A stretch of DNA of 64,000 nucleotides from Hydrangea macrophylla (lineage: Eukaryota > Streptophyta > Magnoliopsida > Cornales > Hydrangeaceae). The notes under the pieces were generated by a model. The model was not told the origin of the DNA and did no database searches. It worked only from the letters and a program-made list of their open reading frames with translations. Shown here in pieces: positions 32,146-44,809 of this stretch (its first letter is position 1; the number at the start of each line of letters is the position of its first letter). The position numbers and the translations under genes are program-made. Where the stretch lies: the NCBI GenBank assembly GCA_033977485.1, contig CM066995.1, positions 47,057,162 through 47,121,161 of the forward strand. The letters are read 5' to 3'.

Positions 32146-33449
32146 TCATTGAAATGGATAGGTCATGGGTTGGTCCAGACCGAGGTAGTGAATTGGATTG
32201 GGGTGCGACGCATCATCTAAGAGATCCTGAATTGAGTGACGGAGCCTCTTACAGTTGTCGGTCTCATGGCCTTGGTCTTGGTGGTAATCACAATACTTGG
32301 ATTTATTATACCCAGGAGGTGGGTGATTAGGAAGCTTACTGGGCTCCAAAGGTACAAGGTGGCCCTTTTGAACAAGGTGATTGAGAGCGGAGGATAAGCT
32401 CATGTCAAGTGGTGTGAAGACTCTTTGGTTTCCTTTCTTGTGCCTCTTACTGCAATCATTTTGGCTTGATGATGGGCACAAGGCATTGACATCTAGGCTC
32501 TCTTGATTTTCACCAAAGGTATGGGTTCTCTTCTCCTTTTGCAGTGACCCAGCTCCATTGATCTTGCCTTCACAGATGGCATCCTCGATTCTAGTCCCAA
32601 CCTCAAACAACTCTTCAAATGTTGAGATGGACTGGTAGAATAGTTTTTCATGGTATACTGGTTGCAGGTTCTTGACCAGCATACGTACTTGCTCTTCTCA
32701 ACAGGCCTGTGGATCATTTGGGCTACTTTATTCCTCCATCTGCTCAAGAATGCAGCGAATGACTCATTGAAATTCTGCCTGGTAGTTTCCAGATCTCGGA
32801 TGGTGACATCAAGCTCTTGGTTGTAGGAGTAGTGATCAATGAAAGTTCTAGCAACATCTTCCCAAACTCGGGTCTTGGAAGTTTCAAGGGTTAGGAACCA
32901 GGATAGTGCGGCTTTCTGGAGGGTTTGAGGGAACAGCATAGCTATGTGCTCATGGGTGCAGCCCATTGACTGGAAAATGCTCATACAAAACTTCACGTGG
33001 CTCTTCGGATTTCCAGTTCCGTCAAAACGGTCGATTTCAGGCATCTTGAAGTTCTCGGGTAGCCTCACCTTGTTGGGCTCAAACAATCCTTCCAGATCTA
33101 ACATGTAATCGTCGACTCCTTTACTCTTCCTTAGTATGTTCTCAAGCTTGTCGACCTTGTCCATTTTTTCTTGGAGCTTTTTCTCATATACAGGCAGCGG
33201 GACCTCTTGAAATCGTTCTTCTTCCCCATTGTTCTCGGGAGGCGGTCCAAATCCAGGCGGTGGTGGTGGCATGAACCCTTGTGGTGGTGGGAACCTAGGT
33301 GGGTACTGTGGTTGCTGTTGTCGGAACTCTTCCATAAATTTCAGAACTTGAGTCAGCCGATCTGACTGTTGATTGATTAATTCCGTGACCTTGGCTTCTA
33401 AAGTTTCCTGATTCATGTTGAATTTTCTCGGCGGACTGATTCTAACCAA
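32146..33449 (-). pseudogene. Gag of element C, one frameshift
   Basis: Structural Gag, reading from ATG 33449. After a proline-rich N-terminal stretch (PPQGFMPPPPPGFGPPPENN) come the gag core (FKMPEIDRFDGTGNPKSH; AALSWFLTLETSKTRVWED; YNQELDVTIRDLE) and, in a second frame from about 32697, MLVKNLQPVYHEKL, TRIEDAICEGK, and the zinc-knuckle-like CDYHQDQGHETDNC (about 32290-32250), ending at 32146. The shift lies after HRPVEK near 32697-32700. It is collinear with the Gags of B and D. No other pol domain follows, so C depended on enzymes in trans; the frameshift may also mean Gag was supplied in trans. Confidence 0.85.
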
Positions 33450-33789
33450 ATGACTGTTCGAACTTCTGACCCAGGATGGGGATCTCAGTGGCTGATTTTG
33501 GGAATCTACAATGACCTATAGATTCGAGAGGAGTGTATCAGATTCTGATAGTGATGACTAGAGAGACAATGACAGTGAGGTTAAGGAAGATGGACTGACT
33601 TATGTACAGACTGACTGAGATAGTGTGCGCAGACTGATGAGAATGGTGCATGCACATGAGACAAGCATGCAGATGCAAGCCCTAATTTATATGATGCCCC
33701 TACTTCTAACAGATAGAAGTTAAACAAATAAGGTCCTAGCCATACAGAGTGTGCTAACCTTACTTTCCAGTATGATCACCAAGGGATAA

Positions 33790-34415
33790 CAGGGATTTCC
33801 GGGATACTTTGGGAATTTCGGATAGAGTTTCTGGGAGAAACATGGGTTTGGAAGATTCGGAGAAATTTCTAGAAGTCATTTGAGTCTCTAGGAGAAAAAA
33901 GGATTTCTGGTTGATTTGGACTGAGCTTCTAGGAGAAACTGGTATTTTGGGTATTTCTGAGAAATATGGATAGAGTTTCCAGGGGAAACAAGTATATCTG
34001 GGCATTTTTGGGTGATTTGGGCAGAGATGTTGGATTTTTGGAGAATCTGGGAGATTTGGGCAGAGCTTCTGGGAAAACAGGTACTTTGGATATTTCTAGG
34101 AAATTTGGATAGAGTTTCTAGGAGATAGGACAGAGTTTTTGGGAGAAACTGGTATATCTGGGAAATCAGGGAGATTTAGACAGAGTTTTTTTTTTTTTGG
34201 GAAAAACTGGTTAATATGGTTATATCTGGGATATCTGGACAGAGTTTCTGGGAAAAATTGGTTAACATGGGTGTATCTGGGATATCTGGACAGAGTTTCT
34301 AGGAGAACTGGATAATATGGTTATGTCTGGGATATCTGGACAGAGTTTCTAGGAGAAACTGGACAATATGGTTATATCTGGGATATCTGGACAGAGTTTC
34401 TGGGAGAAACAGGTT
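33790..34415. repeat. Degenerate repeats in the leader of element C
   Basis: Ten or more imperfect copies of a ~45-55-bp unit containing GGACAGAGTTTCTGGGAGAAAC, less regular at the gag-proximal end. It lies between primer site and gag on the sense strand. Confidence 0.7.
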
Positions 34416-35013
34416 ATGATGGTGATCATACTGTCTAGCTAGTTTTCATACTCCTATGTCCTAGGACCAACAAACAAGGCTTGCGGTGTATATCTTTGTG
34501 AACATGGAGCAGACTTCCTTACCATGGTGCCTAGGCAGGTCACTCAATGTGGTCACATGTAAGTGATTGCCTTGGGGATCATAAGAAAGAAGTTCTGCCT
34601 CATGCCACATAAGCGTCTGCACCGCGCAGGTAATCCCGTCAGGGCATACAACAGTTATATCACATTGTCCTATCTGAAAAGATAAATGAACAGTCCTATG
34701 AAAGGTTCTACAGGAATCTATATGCAAAGGCTGGGTTTAGTCAAAGAGGGTCCGTTGACGAGAGTTCCAATATACCGTCGGGGAGACAGTACGGAGGTTT
34801 TTACTCTTTTTGATATACCTTGGAAGGTACAGTATCAACGGTGACTTGTGCCCTGGCACAGCAAGACCTGAACAATGTCAGCGCCGCGTTTCAGACACAG
34901 TCGAAGGGGAAATGCAAAAGTGCAATGCGGTGAACCAAACACAGTAAAAAGATGATTTTAAGAATGCTTCTTATGAGTCAAACCTCTGCATTATTTTGTT
35001 TTAAAATAAAAAA
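34416..35013 (-). other. 5' leader of element C near the primer site
   Basis: About 600 bp with no recognised gene. It carries CTTACCATGGTGCC- and GACCAACAAACAAGG-type sequence and is not visibly collinear with the leaders of B and D, unlike the LTR-proximal primer site itself. Confidence 0.4.
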
Positions 35014-35031
35014 TCCCCAGCAGAGTCGCCA
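35014..35031 (-). other. Primer-binding site for tRNA-Arg, element C
   Basis: Minus strand TGGCGACTCTGCTGGGGA, three bases from the 5' LTR at 35035, identical to the first 18 bases of the sites of B and D. Confidence 0.88.
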
Positions 35032-35034
35032 GAT

Positions 35035-38000
35035 TGTGGACACCGGAAGTGGACCACTTCTCTCTCTTGTTTGAGATTGCTTTGAAATTGATTTGAATCA
35101 AAGAAAAGGAAAGGTCTGTTGAAAACAGATACAGAGTCGCCACTTGGTCTTTAAGGAACCAAGAAACCTAATTTTGACTCACCCAAATGGATAAAGGGCA
35201 CCGGCCCTTCATAACCAAAGAACTTGGTTCGGGGTTTTGGTACGAGAGAGGAAGGAGCCTTTGTCGCGACTAAAACACCCTCAACTCGCCCCGTCTTTCG
35301 ACGGGCCTCAATTAGCATCCAAATAATCATCTTATACTATGTTTGGTTCGACAATTAATACTATTGTAGTATATTACATCACATAAGTAAACTTGAAATT
35401 GGAAGATCAAAAGATAAGATATCATTCATAAGATCTAAGCCAAATATCATGCAATGTAAAGTGAAAGATCACACAAATAAACCTAGGAAAGATCGTCTAA
35501 TCATGTATCAAATAATCAAGACTTCCTAATCTAAAGGGGGACATGAATTGTTATTGAAACAAGTAAGCAAAGAAATCAAAATATGCTTAGCAAGGCTAGA
35601 ATGATGCATGTTATTCTTTGATAAAAGAAGACCTCTCAATCCCCGGGACGGATGAGAAAGGATGAATAGATCAAGGGGAAGCATGAACGAGTGATCGAGT
35701 TCATTCCTTATAATCTCCTTAGATTAAGAGTTACAAAAACCCCAAATCTTGCATGAATGTATTGTATGAACCTAAAAATGTGCAAAGGTTGTAGTGTGTT
35801 TTGTGTTCATGGATTTCTAAAATGACTTAGAAGTCTAAAATGTGCATGAATGAATGGATTAAATCAACATGGGATATATACAAATGTAGTATGAACTACT
35901 TCCTAAGATGTGAGCTAATTTGGAATGCATATGAGCATCAAATCAAAGAATAAAAGTTGAAATGTGCTTGCTGTGAATAGTGGACAGACTACATATGGCA
36001 CTTTGCAACATTATAATGGGAGGTCAAACGTGCCTAGAAAAATGTGAGAAAAATCTGAGATCATTCTTATTGTGTCTAGAAAATAACCCAAGAAGCCAAA
36101 CATCAATAGCTATCACAGATTAAAAGAAAAAAATCAGAATATACACATGACTCAGAAACAAAAGCTGCACTGTTGACTGATTTTGTATGATTTTTCATAA
36201 ATCAAAGAAAAGGTTTATGATGACCCATTATATACCAAAAGTTTCCTAAGACACCCAAGTTTTATAAAAAAAATAGAAAATGTATATGTACAGTGATGAA
36301 AATGTCCAGAATAAGTGCAAGAAGTTGGGTGAACATTCTGTGAGAACAGAGGCGGATTATGAATGTGAACTTCTCACATCCAAAACAAATACTCTCATAT
36401 TTCTATAATTGATGGGAAAAATTAGGGACAAACTATGATGTATTAGGAAGGTTTTCCAAGTGGTTTCATCATCATAACTTGAGTATTTAATTCAAAACAA
36501 ATCTCTGAATCTGAACAGCTCACTGTTTTGGGTCATTGTTTAGAGATATTGAAGAAAACAAAGTTTTATTTCTTGAAATCAAATGAGAGGGATTGAGAGG
36601 AGGTTTTGAAATAGATGTTTTGAAAACATATTTCCAACACTCAATAAGGATTATGACCACTTAGAATACTAACACCAAACTCATCATTTAAGAATCCCCA
36701 AGATTGTTGGAGAGATTTATTTTATTTTTGGGCATAACTTCAATACATTCCAAGAATGCCTTGGAAGTATTGAGGTTATGATCATCATCTATCAAACATG
36801 TTTTTGAGGTCAAGAGCTACTATCCATAAGGATTCACTCACCCCAAACTTCATGTCATCACTTAGATGATGATGAACTAGTAAGTAAATAAAGAAAATAA
36901 AAAGAAATGAGATGAGGAGAGATGAACATATATATAATCAAGCAAGTAGATGATAATCAATAGATGATATTCATGAAGCATGAGACTTGTAGATTGGTGT
37001 ATCACTCATATGTAATGACACTAGACATGGAAGAAGCTTCCACACTCTTGAATGCTCACTAAAATGGTGGTTGGGAGTATTGAATGTTGAAGTAAATGGA
37101 AGTAATGAAGTAAAAACAAAGTTAGAAACTCACTTTTGTTTTGAAAAATCAAAGAAGAAAGCTTCTTTTCTCTCCACTCTAACCTTATCTCTACACTTTC
37201 TCTCCCAAACTTTCTCTAAACTTGCATTTTGACTCCCCCCAAATGAGGAGTAATGGGGTGTTTATATAGGCCAACTTGGGGTGGTTTTGGGGTTTTAAAA
37301 GTGTTCCCATTGGCTCCAAACATCTGAAATCATAAAACTATGTCGTTTTGGCTTTTAATTAATCAAAAGGGACCACAAAAATAATTACAAAAACTCACTG
37401 TTCTGGGGGAGAGTGCCGCGGCGGCACTGGGCCACTGCCGCGGCGGCAGTGGGCCAGTGCCGCGGCGGCACTGCTCCTCCCTTCGTCTGGATAATGCTGT
37501 TTAGGCCCCCTGATGTTCCGGTATTCGCGAAAAGGCCCTATTTCGTCCGAAATTCACAGAAAATGCGTATGAACTCCAAATTGAGGTTGTGATATACCGT
37601 TGGAAAGGTAATGGAGTCTACTTTACATAAAAAATAGTTCGGGGATAGGTTACTTTGAAAAGTTTTGCGGTATTCGCGATAAAAGCCGATTTGATCGCCT
37701 TTTTCACCTTTTGAAATTCATAATAAATTCGTTTTAAATCCAGAAATTATGTGCGATATACCGTTGGGAAGCTATTGACCTCTAGTATCCATGAAAAATA
37801 TTTGAAAATTGTTTCGGCACCCCGGTTCCAAAGTCAAATTCTGGTCAAACTGGTCAAACCTGGGATTCCCGGGAAGTTCTAGAAACCTCCGGGAGTTCCC
37901 GGGAGTTGGTGTTTTCGCTCGATTTTCTTTCTGGAACTTGTTTTAACACTTTTCCCGTGATTTAAAATGATTTTGGTGAATTCGGACGATTTCGGTCAAA

Positions 38001-38350
38001 CTTGGTCAAACCTGGTCAAACCTTGGTCAAACCTGGTCAAACCTTGGTCAAACCGGTCAACGGGGACTTTCCGAGAACTTCCGGGACTTCCGGGGGTCTC
38101 TGGGAGCCGACGATTTTATCTGATTTCTCTTTAAAACTCTTTTTATCGCTTTTCTTATGACATAGTATGTTTTCAGAACTTTGGGACCAAATCTGGGAGT
38201 TTTCGGACTTTCAAGGGCATTTTGGTCATTCTGAGCATTCTGAGAGATAGAGCTGACTTCCGAGAGTCCTTTTGAATCTTTTACGATCATTGTGATCCAC
38301 CAAGCTATGGGTCTCCTAAATCTGATAGCCGACAAAATGGGGTGTCTACA
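35035..38350 (-). mobile_element. Element C 5' LTR
   Basis: 3316 bp, essentially identical to 24545-27861 except for one missing T near 37369. TATA box at 37261-37270 and palindrome module at 37411-37473, both minus strand. It drives the gag transcript of C. Confidence 0.95.
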
Positions 38351-38355
38351 GCTGG
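38351..38355. repeat. Target-site duplication of element C, right copy (GCTGG)
   Basis: Identical to 24540-24544. Confidence 0.93.
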
Positions 38356-39737
38356 CCCACCTCCGCATAGTCCCTTGAGACATGATCATATTGTAGCGGA
38401 ATGACGGGAGTGCCTGCAGGATATCGGGAGAGCTCAATCACGACCTGCTCACCATAGGAAACGGCCCTGATACTCCAATCCCAAGGCGGCAAAGCTGGGG
38501 CCCGAGTTGCAGCAGGAACAGACTGCAAGTAGAAGAAATGTAATCAATAATAAAACACTTGGAAACTCAAAAATAGAAGGAATAGTGCAGAAGCAAAGAG
38601 GACTCACCTGAGTCACTTCCTTCAAGGGAAAGTTCCTCATCAGCTGCATAGCACGAAAAGCTGCGTATCCATCGGGAGACTCCACGAGTGCTTGAATCGA
38701 AACTCCTCCAAAAGCAGCCGTAAGCTGGGTGCCCTGGAGCGTATCCACGACCCTCATGGAAGTAGGAGGAGGATGTGACACGAAATAGTCAGGAGCCATT
38801 AGTGACTGCCTGGTCACTCTCTCGCCTAAGTACCACTCCCTGGCGTCTGGCCCGTCCAATAGGATCCTCATCGGGTCGTATCCACCCGACTGCCATATCC
38901 CGTCCGGATCCTCAGGAAGCACGTCCCTCCAGGGCTGCCACTCCACATGCTGTACTCGTAAAGTCATCAGGAAGTTCCTAAACGAGATGAAATCGTGGGC
39001 CCCAGTCTTCCGCCCCACCCAATCCTTCGCCCACTTCAGCCCCTGGGGCATGATGAGGGTGTCCGCTGGTCGCGTCTCAGGCGACATCATATAGAGATAC
39101 TCGTGGGACCAAATCTGCAAAACAAGAAAGAGAGAAATGTAAGGGTCACATTCTTTTGAAAATTGATTAAAAAGAAAATTTTTAAAAGGAAAAAAGAAAA
39201 GTGTTGTATACCTCCTACGCCCTCCAGAAATCGCCAGTAGATGCCGGCCGATCTTGAGAGATGTCCCCCATATGCTGGTATAGAGTGGCCAACCCTGCAC
39301 TGGCCCAGTCGTACTAATATATCTCATCCATACACTCTAAGGACCCTACCAGCGATACGGAGACCCTGTCACCTTTGGTGCTCATCAAGGAACACCCCAA
39401 CATGTACATAATAAAGCCTCGAGCCATCTACTTGTCGGTAAAGCCTGGCTGGCCTTTGAAGGTGTCAAGGAACCACTTGGCCGTAACCAAGGGCTCCTCT
39501 GGAACCACTCCGAGTAGCTCCGGCACCCGATCCCACTCGGTGACTATATCCAAATATCGAAGGAGCTCTCCTCCAAACGGGATCCCCGTGATCATGCTGA
39601 AGTCCAAGGGAGTCATCTTCATCTCTCCAAAATTGAAGTAGAAGGTATTGGTGGTATCCCACCACTGCTCCGACAACGTATGAATCTATCGCAGGTCATT
39701 GGAGTTCTTCGTCAAAAGTTTGACGAAGTCTCCAAAG

Positions 39738-39742
39738 CCTAC
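39738..39742. repeat. Target-site duplication of element D, left copy (CCTAC)
   Basis: CCTAC, exactly repeated at 53472-53476. Dropping D and one copy joins the exon of the antisense gene in frame, so the outer ends of D are original integration ends. Confidence 0.92.
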
Positions 39743-42700
39743 TGTGGATATCGCAGGTTATTCTTTCTTTTACCCACAGCTTTTTCAAAATCAATTTTTT
39801 TAAAACAAATGAGTCGCCACTTAATTTTTAAAAGGAAAAATTAAGAAACCATTTTAAAAGCAAACTGATCTTTTGCGAAACCAAAGATAAACCGGGTCCG
39901 GGGATTATGGAATGAAAGGGGAAGGAGCCCGACGGACTAAAACACCCCCTTTCATCCTATCTCGCGATAGGCCTTTACTCAACATCCTTTTTAATCAAAT
40001 TAATTATCTAAGCATGCCCTCAATTAATACATATATAGGTATACATAACACAAGCATGTTGGAAATGGTGTAAAATTGCTAACGACAAAATATCATTCAT
40101 AAGCCACGTAATTCAAGTAGCAAGCAACATGATATGCAATAGAGAACTAGAAAACATACCCGGAATCCGGCCGCGAATATTAAACGTGCAATGCATGTGA
40201 GAACAAAAATCCTAAGAAAAGGTCTCTACATATATACACATAAGGCAAATCCTAGGCTAAGGTGTCGCACATGGAGTCGAAAATCAATTCAAAAATCAAT
40301 GAAATGAATTAAACTAGAGAAGGGATGAGAAATTGTACCTCAAATGCGCTACAAAACAAAGGTTAGTACACATGCCTTAGACAAGATATAATATCAAAGA
40401 GTAATTAATCCTAAGTCATGTTCAACTAGATTCAACTAAGACAAGAGATAAGTCCTACTTATGAATATTACCATGTATGCATGAATATGAATAAGAATGA
40501 GATATGAATTTATTCACTAATTTGGATCCCTAAGCCTCTGGGTTTAATCTAAATTATCATTATTCAAAACATGGTTTGAGTCCTAAGACATTAAGAGACC
40601 ATTTGAGTTGAAATAAATAAGATTAGACAAAAATAGTAGCAGTTTTTTTATGAATTACAGAGAGCAGACCAGATGTTCAAAAATAGGAATAAAATACTTC
40701 CAATGGTTGGATTTGAATGATTTTTGGATATGTTATGCCTCTGTGAGTCTAGTTTCTAACCAAAAAAGAAAATCAAGGTTTGAACGGTTAGTTCTCCGGG
40801 AATACAGAAAATAGTAGACCTCACTCAGGATTTTACAACTCTCTGTCCAGAGATCTTGTATGATTTTTTAAAAATAGCAAACAAATCTTAATTGCTTCAT
40901 TCTTTTTAGGGAACCTTCCTAACACATTAAAGTTCTTATAAACAATTATTAGAGGTCATGAAAACTTGGTTAAATCTCTGATCTATCAATTTTAAAATCG
41001 ATTTGCTGTTCTGAAACTGTTCTGAAATTCTGGACAGATTGTGGTTGTCTCACAAAACTCATGATCAAACCATTCTAAGCTTTAAATCGTACCAAAACAA
41101 AAATTACAGTGGTAAAACAATGTATTATTGACACTTTCCCGTTGGTTTCACTTGATTTCAACGTTTAGATTTCGAACTAAAAATCTTTGATCAAAAATAG
41201 TTTGTGAACCCACTGTTTTCCTTTTGCTAGTTCAACTTTGTTGGTTGGCCTTAACTATTAAAAACATGAAGTTGGGCTCAAACCAAACTACTTCTTCTAC
41301 CATTTGATGGTCATTGAAGACTAAGAGACATATATACTCATAGATTTTAATGAAGTATGGCATGGACTTCACAAGATCTAAAGAACAATGAACTCAAACT
41401 TATGAACCAAAACTTTGAGTTCAAATCATTACTCCTACCACTTGGTGGTCATTGGAGGCTAAAGACACACATATATGTAAGTTTTGGATGAAGTATGAAG
41501 AACTTCTCAAAACCCAAGGAAGAGATTAGTCTAAGCCATAGAGATGAACTTAAACTAAACTACTTCTCCTACCATTTGATGGTCATTGGAGACTAAAAAA
41601 AACAAATCTACTTTAATCTCCATGGAATATAGTATGAATTCCATAAGATCCATAGTAAAGAGATCCTAGTCATGAGTTGATACTAGTATCTCACCAACTA
41701 TGTGTAGATTATGATCATGATTCATTTTAGTCTCCATATGGATCATCAAATGGTAGGAGAAGTAGTTTAGTTTAAGTTCATCTCTATGGCTTAGACTAAT
41801 CTCTTCCTTGGGTTTTGAGAAGTTCTTCATACTTCATCCAAAACTTACATATATGTGTGTCTTTAGCCTCCAATGACCACCAAGTGGTAGGAGTAATGAT
41901 TTGAACTCAAAGTTTTGGTCCATAAGTTTGAGTTCATTGTTCTTTAGATCTTGTGAAGTCCATGCCATACTTCATTAAAATCTATGAGTATATATGTCTC
42001 TTAGTCTTCAATGACCATCAAATGGTAGAAGAAGTAGTTTGGTTTGAGCCCAACTTCATGTTTTTAATAGTTAAGGCCAACCAACAAAGTTGAACTAGCA
42101 AAAGGAAAACAGTGGGTTCACAAACTGTTTTTGATCAAAGATTTTTAGTTCGAAATCTAACCGTTGAAATCAAGTGAAACCAACGGGAAAGTGTCAATAA
42201 TACAACATTGTTTTACCACTGTAACTTTTGTTTTGGTAAGATTTTATGCTTAGAATGGTTTGATCATGAGTTTTGTGAGACAACCACAATCTGTCCAGAA
42301 TTTCAGAACAGTTTCAGAACAGCAAATCGATTTTAAAATTGATAGATCAGATATCTAACCAAGTTTTCATGACCTCTAATAATTTTTTATAAGAACGTTA
42401 ATGTGTTAGGAAGGTTCCCTAAAAAGAATGAAGCAATTAAGATTTGTTTGCTATTTTTAAAAAATCATACAAGATCTCTGGACAGAGAGTTGTAAAATCC
42501 TGAGTGAGGTCTAGTATTTTCTGTATTCCCAGAGATCTAACCGTTCAAACCTTGATTTTCTTTTTATGTTAGAAACTAGACTCACAGAGGCATAACATAT
42601 CCAAAAAGAATTCATATCTAACCATTGGAAGTATTTTATTCCCATTTTTTAACATCTAGTCTGCTCTCTGTAATTCATAAAAAAACTGCTACTATTTTTG

Positions 42701-43585
42701 TCTAATCTTATTTATTTCAACTCAAATGGTCTCTTAATGTCTTAGGACTCAAACCATGTTTTGAATAATGATAATTTAGATTAAACCCAGAGGCTTAGGG
42801 ATCCAAATTAGTGAATAAATTCATATCTCATTCTTGTTCATATTCATGCATACATTGTAATATTCATAAGTAGGACTTATCTCTTGTCTTAGTTGAATCT
42901 AGTTGAACATGACTTAGGATTAATTACTCTTTGATATTATATCTTGTCTAAGGCATGTGTACTAACCTTTGTTTTGTAGTGCATTTGAGGTACAATTTCT
43001 CATCCCTTCTCTAGTTTAATTCATTTCGTTGATTTTTGAATTGATTTTCGACTCAATGTGCGACACCTTAGCCTAGGATTTGCCTTATGTGTATATATGT
43101 AGAGACCTTTTCTTAGGATTTTTGTTCTCGCATGCATTGCACGTTTAATATTTACGGCCGGATCTCGGGTATGTTTTCTAGTTCTCTATTGCATATCATG
43201 TTGCTTGCTACTTGAATTACGTGGCTTATGAATGATATTTTGCCGTTAGCAATTTTACACCATTTCCAACATGCTTGTGTTATGTATACCTATATATGTA
43301 TTAATTGAGGGCATGCTTAGATAATTAATTTGATTAAAAAGGATGTTGAGTAAAGGCCTATCGCGAGATAGGATGAAAGGGGGTGTTTTAGTCCGTCGGG
43401 CTCCTTCTCCTTTCATTCCATAATCCCCGGACCCGGTTTATCTTTGGTTTCGCAAAAGATCAGTTTGCTTTTAAAATGGTTTCTTAAATTTTCCTTTTAA
43501 AAATTAATTGGCGACTCATTTGTTTTAAAAAAATTGATTTTGAAAAAGCTGTGGGTAAAAGAAAGAATAACCTGCGATATCCACA
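39743..43585. repeat. Left LTR of D, a palindrome with ~1.84-kb arms
   Basis: Arm 1 (39743-41581) is the reverse complement of arm 2 (41744-43585), with a loop of about 160 bp (41582-41743). Arm 1 plus loop equals a reversed LTR lacking its first ~965 bp; arm 2 is the 3' part of the forward LTR. The junction lies in CATCAAATG (41744-41752), which is present in both parental sequences. The 5' part with the TATA box is absent, so gag downstream has no LTR promoter. Confidence 0.88.
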
Positions 43586-43588
43586 ATC

Positions 43589-43615
43589 TGGCGACTCTGC
43601 TGGGGATCGAACCCA
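43589..43615 (+). other. Primer-binding site for tRNA-Arg, element D
   Basis: TGGCGACTCTGCTGGGGA then TCGAACCCA, three bases after the LTR end TATCCACA at 43585, exactly as in B. Confidence 0.87.
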
Positions 43616-44809
43616 GGATCTCTGGTTTCGCAGACCAGAATTTTGATTTTGGGTTCACTCGAGGATTAGACTTGAAAGCATTCTTTTAATCAAATTAATT
43701 AATTTTTGTGTGCCCGTTGCATTGCACTTGCATGTCTCGCCAGTCGATTGCACGGAACTATGACCTTGGAGGCTCGGGGCAACCCGGTCGGTCAAGTCAT
43801 CATGGGACCGTGTGATCACCCTTGATCTTGTACCATGTTTTGGTATATGAAGCATCCTATCGGGTGTGTGTCAAGGGTCCCTTATTTGACCAAAACCCGG
43901 CCTTTGTATAGTAGTTTCCATAGAACCTTTCAAAATTAGGGAATCAATTCTTGATTAGGATTTATGTGCTAGGGAGTTTTGTATGCCCGAAAGGGATTAC
44001 TTGAGATGATGACGATGCTTACTTGATAAAAGATATGTAACCTCTTAATCACTTTTGGGCAATTCCTTTTCATGTCCTATGACATTTAAGAATAAGCCGA
44101 ATCTTGATTATAAGGTTACACCTCTTGTATCATGTTTAGCTAAGCATCATTGACCTTGTACGCATCCGAATTCATGAAAAGTGCGATGATTATCTAATCG
44201 TGTGATACTCCTACCCAAGAATCCAAAGTTCATTGTTTATGAAAATTTTTGATTAATCATTATCTTTAAATCCAAAAAAAATTTGTTTTGAAAAATCACC
44301 CTCTCAAAGAAAAAGATCCAAGGTTCATTTTCTTTAAATCAAGTAAAACCCAATCATCTTTTATTGAGAAATATTTTCACATCCCCACTTTCAAAGGAAA
44401 AACCCAAAAATCTTGGGAATCGTTTTGATAAATGCTTTTCAAATGAATTTCAAAGCAAAGTTTCAAACCAACAAATTCGTTAAAGAATGTTTTTCATCCC
44501 CATTTTCAAGGAACTCTCAAGAAAGCTTTCACATAAGAAATACTTTCCAAATAAATTTCAAAATTTTAATACTTATAAAGGGGTAATGAGGATCACAATG
44601 AAAGGAGAAATCAGCGCACTTGACATGGAGGAGGATTTTATGTGCTTATATGCTTATATGTTAGAATTAGGATTTTCTTTTCTATTAGCATATAGAATAG
44701 GCACACACACACATGCATCACATCCGTGTGACATATGAGCCATTCATAAAGAATTTTCACCAAGAATTTTCAAAAAATAAGGTTGTTTGAAAATTGATTA
44801 AAAATAAAA
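43616..44809 (+). other. 5' leader of element D
   Basis: Collinear by eye with the leader of B (13790-14957), including GGAACTATGACCTTGGAGG and GCATCCTATCGG. No gene recognised; a short ORF at 44487-44738 has no domain. Confidence 0.5.

Larger units (their letters stand above)
24545..38350 (-). mobile_element. Element C: young gag-only LTR retrotransposon, minus strand, 13.8 kb
   Basis: LTRs of 3317 and 3316 bp flank a 7.2-kb interior holding a tRNA-Arg primer site, a frameshifted gag, tandem repeats and a polypurine tract, but no protease, RT, RNase H or integrase. The two LTRs differ by a single T (26879) in my comparison. With the perfect GCTGG duplication this makes C the most recent insertion in the window. 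It belongs to the class of gag-only non-autonomous elements and shares ends, primer site and polypurine tract with B, which probably belongs to the helper family. Confidence 0.93.
38351..39742 (-). pseudogene. First antisense gene of B: middle exons with plant mobile domain
   Basis: On the minus strand, three exon parts. The first (about 39742-39210) continues from 53472 and contains WWDTTNTFYFNFGEMKMTPL and DFSMITGIPFGGE, the signature of the plant mobile domain (PMD) family. The second (39114-38608) runs IWSHEYLYMMSPETRPADT ... FPLKEVTQ, with acceptor TTGCAG and donor GTGAGTCC. The third (38522-38351) runs SVPAATRAPALPPWDW ... RDYAEVGQ and then into element C. Stops inside the first exon (DLR-stop, TDK-stop and others) show decay. 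PMD proteins occur both in host genes for silencing and in transposons; here it is part of the antisense cargo of B. Confidence 0.7.

Noticed and set aside
24545..38350. Segmental duplication or assembly duplication of a 3.3-kb block
   Set aside because: The two copies are in LTR positions, adjoin a primer site and a polypurine tract, and are flanked by an exact 5-bp duplication.
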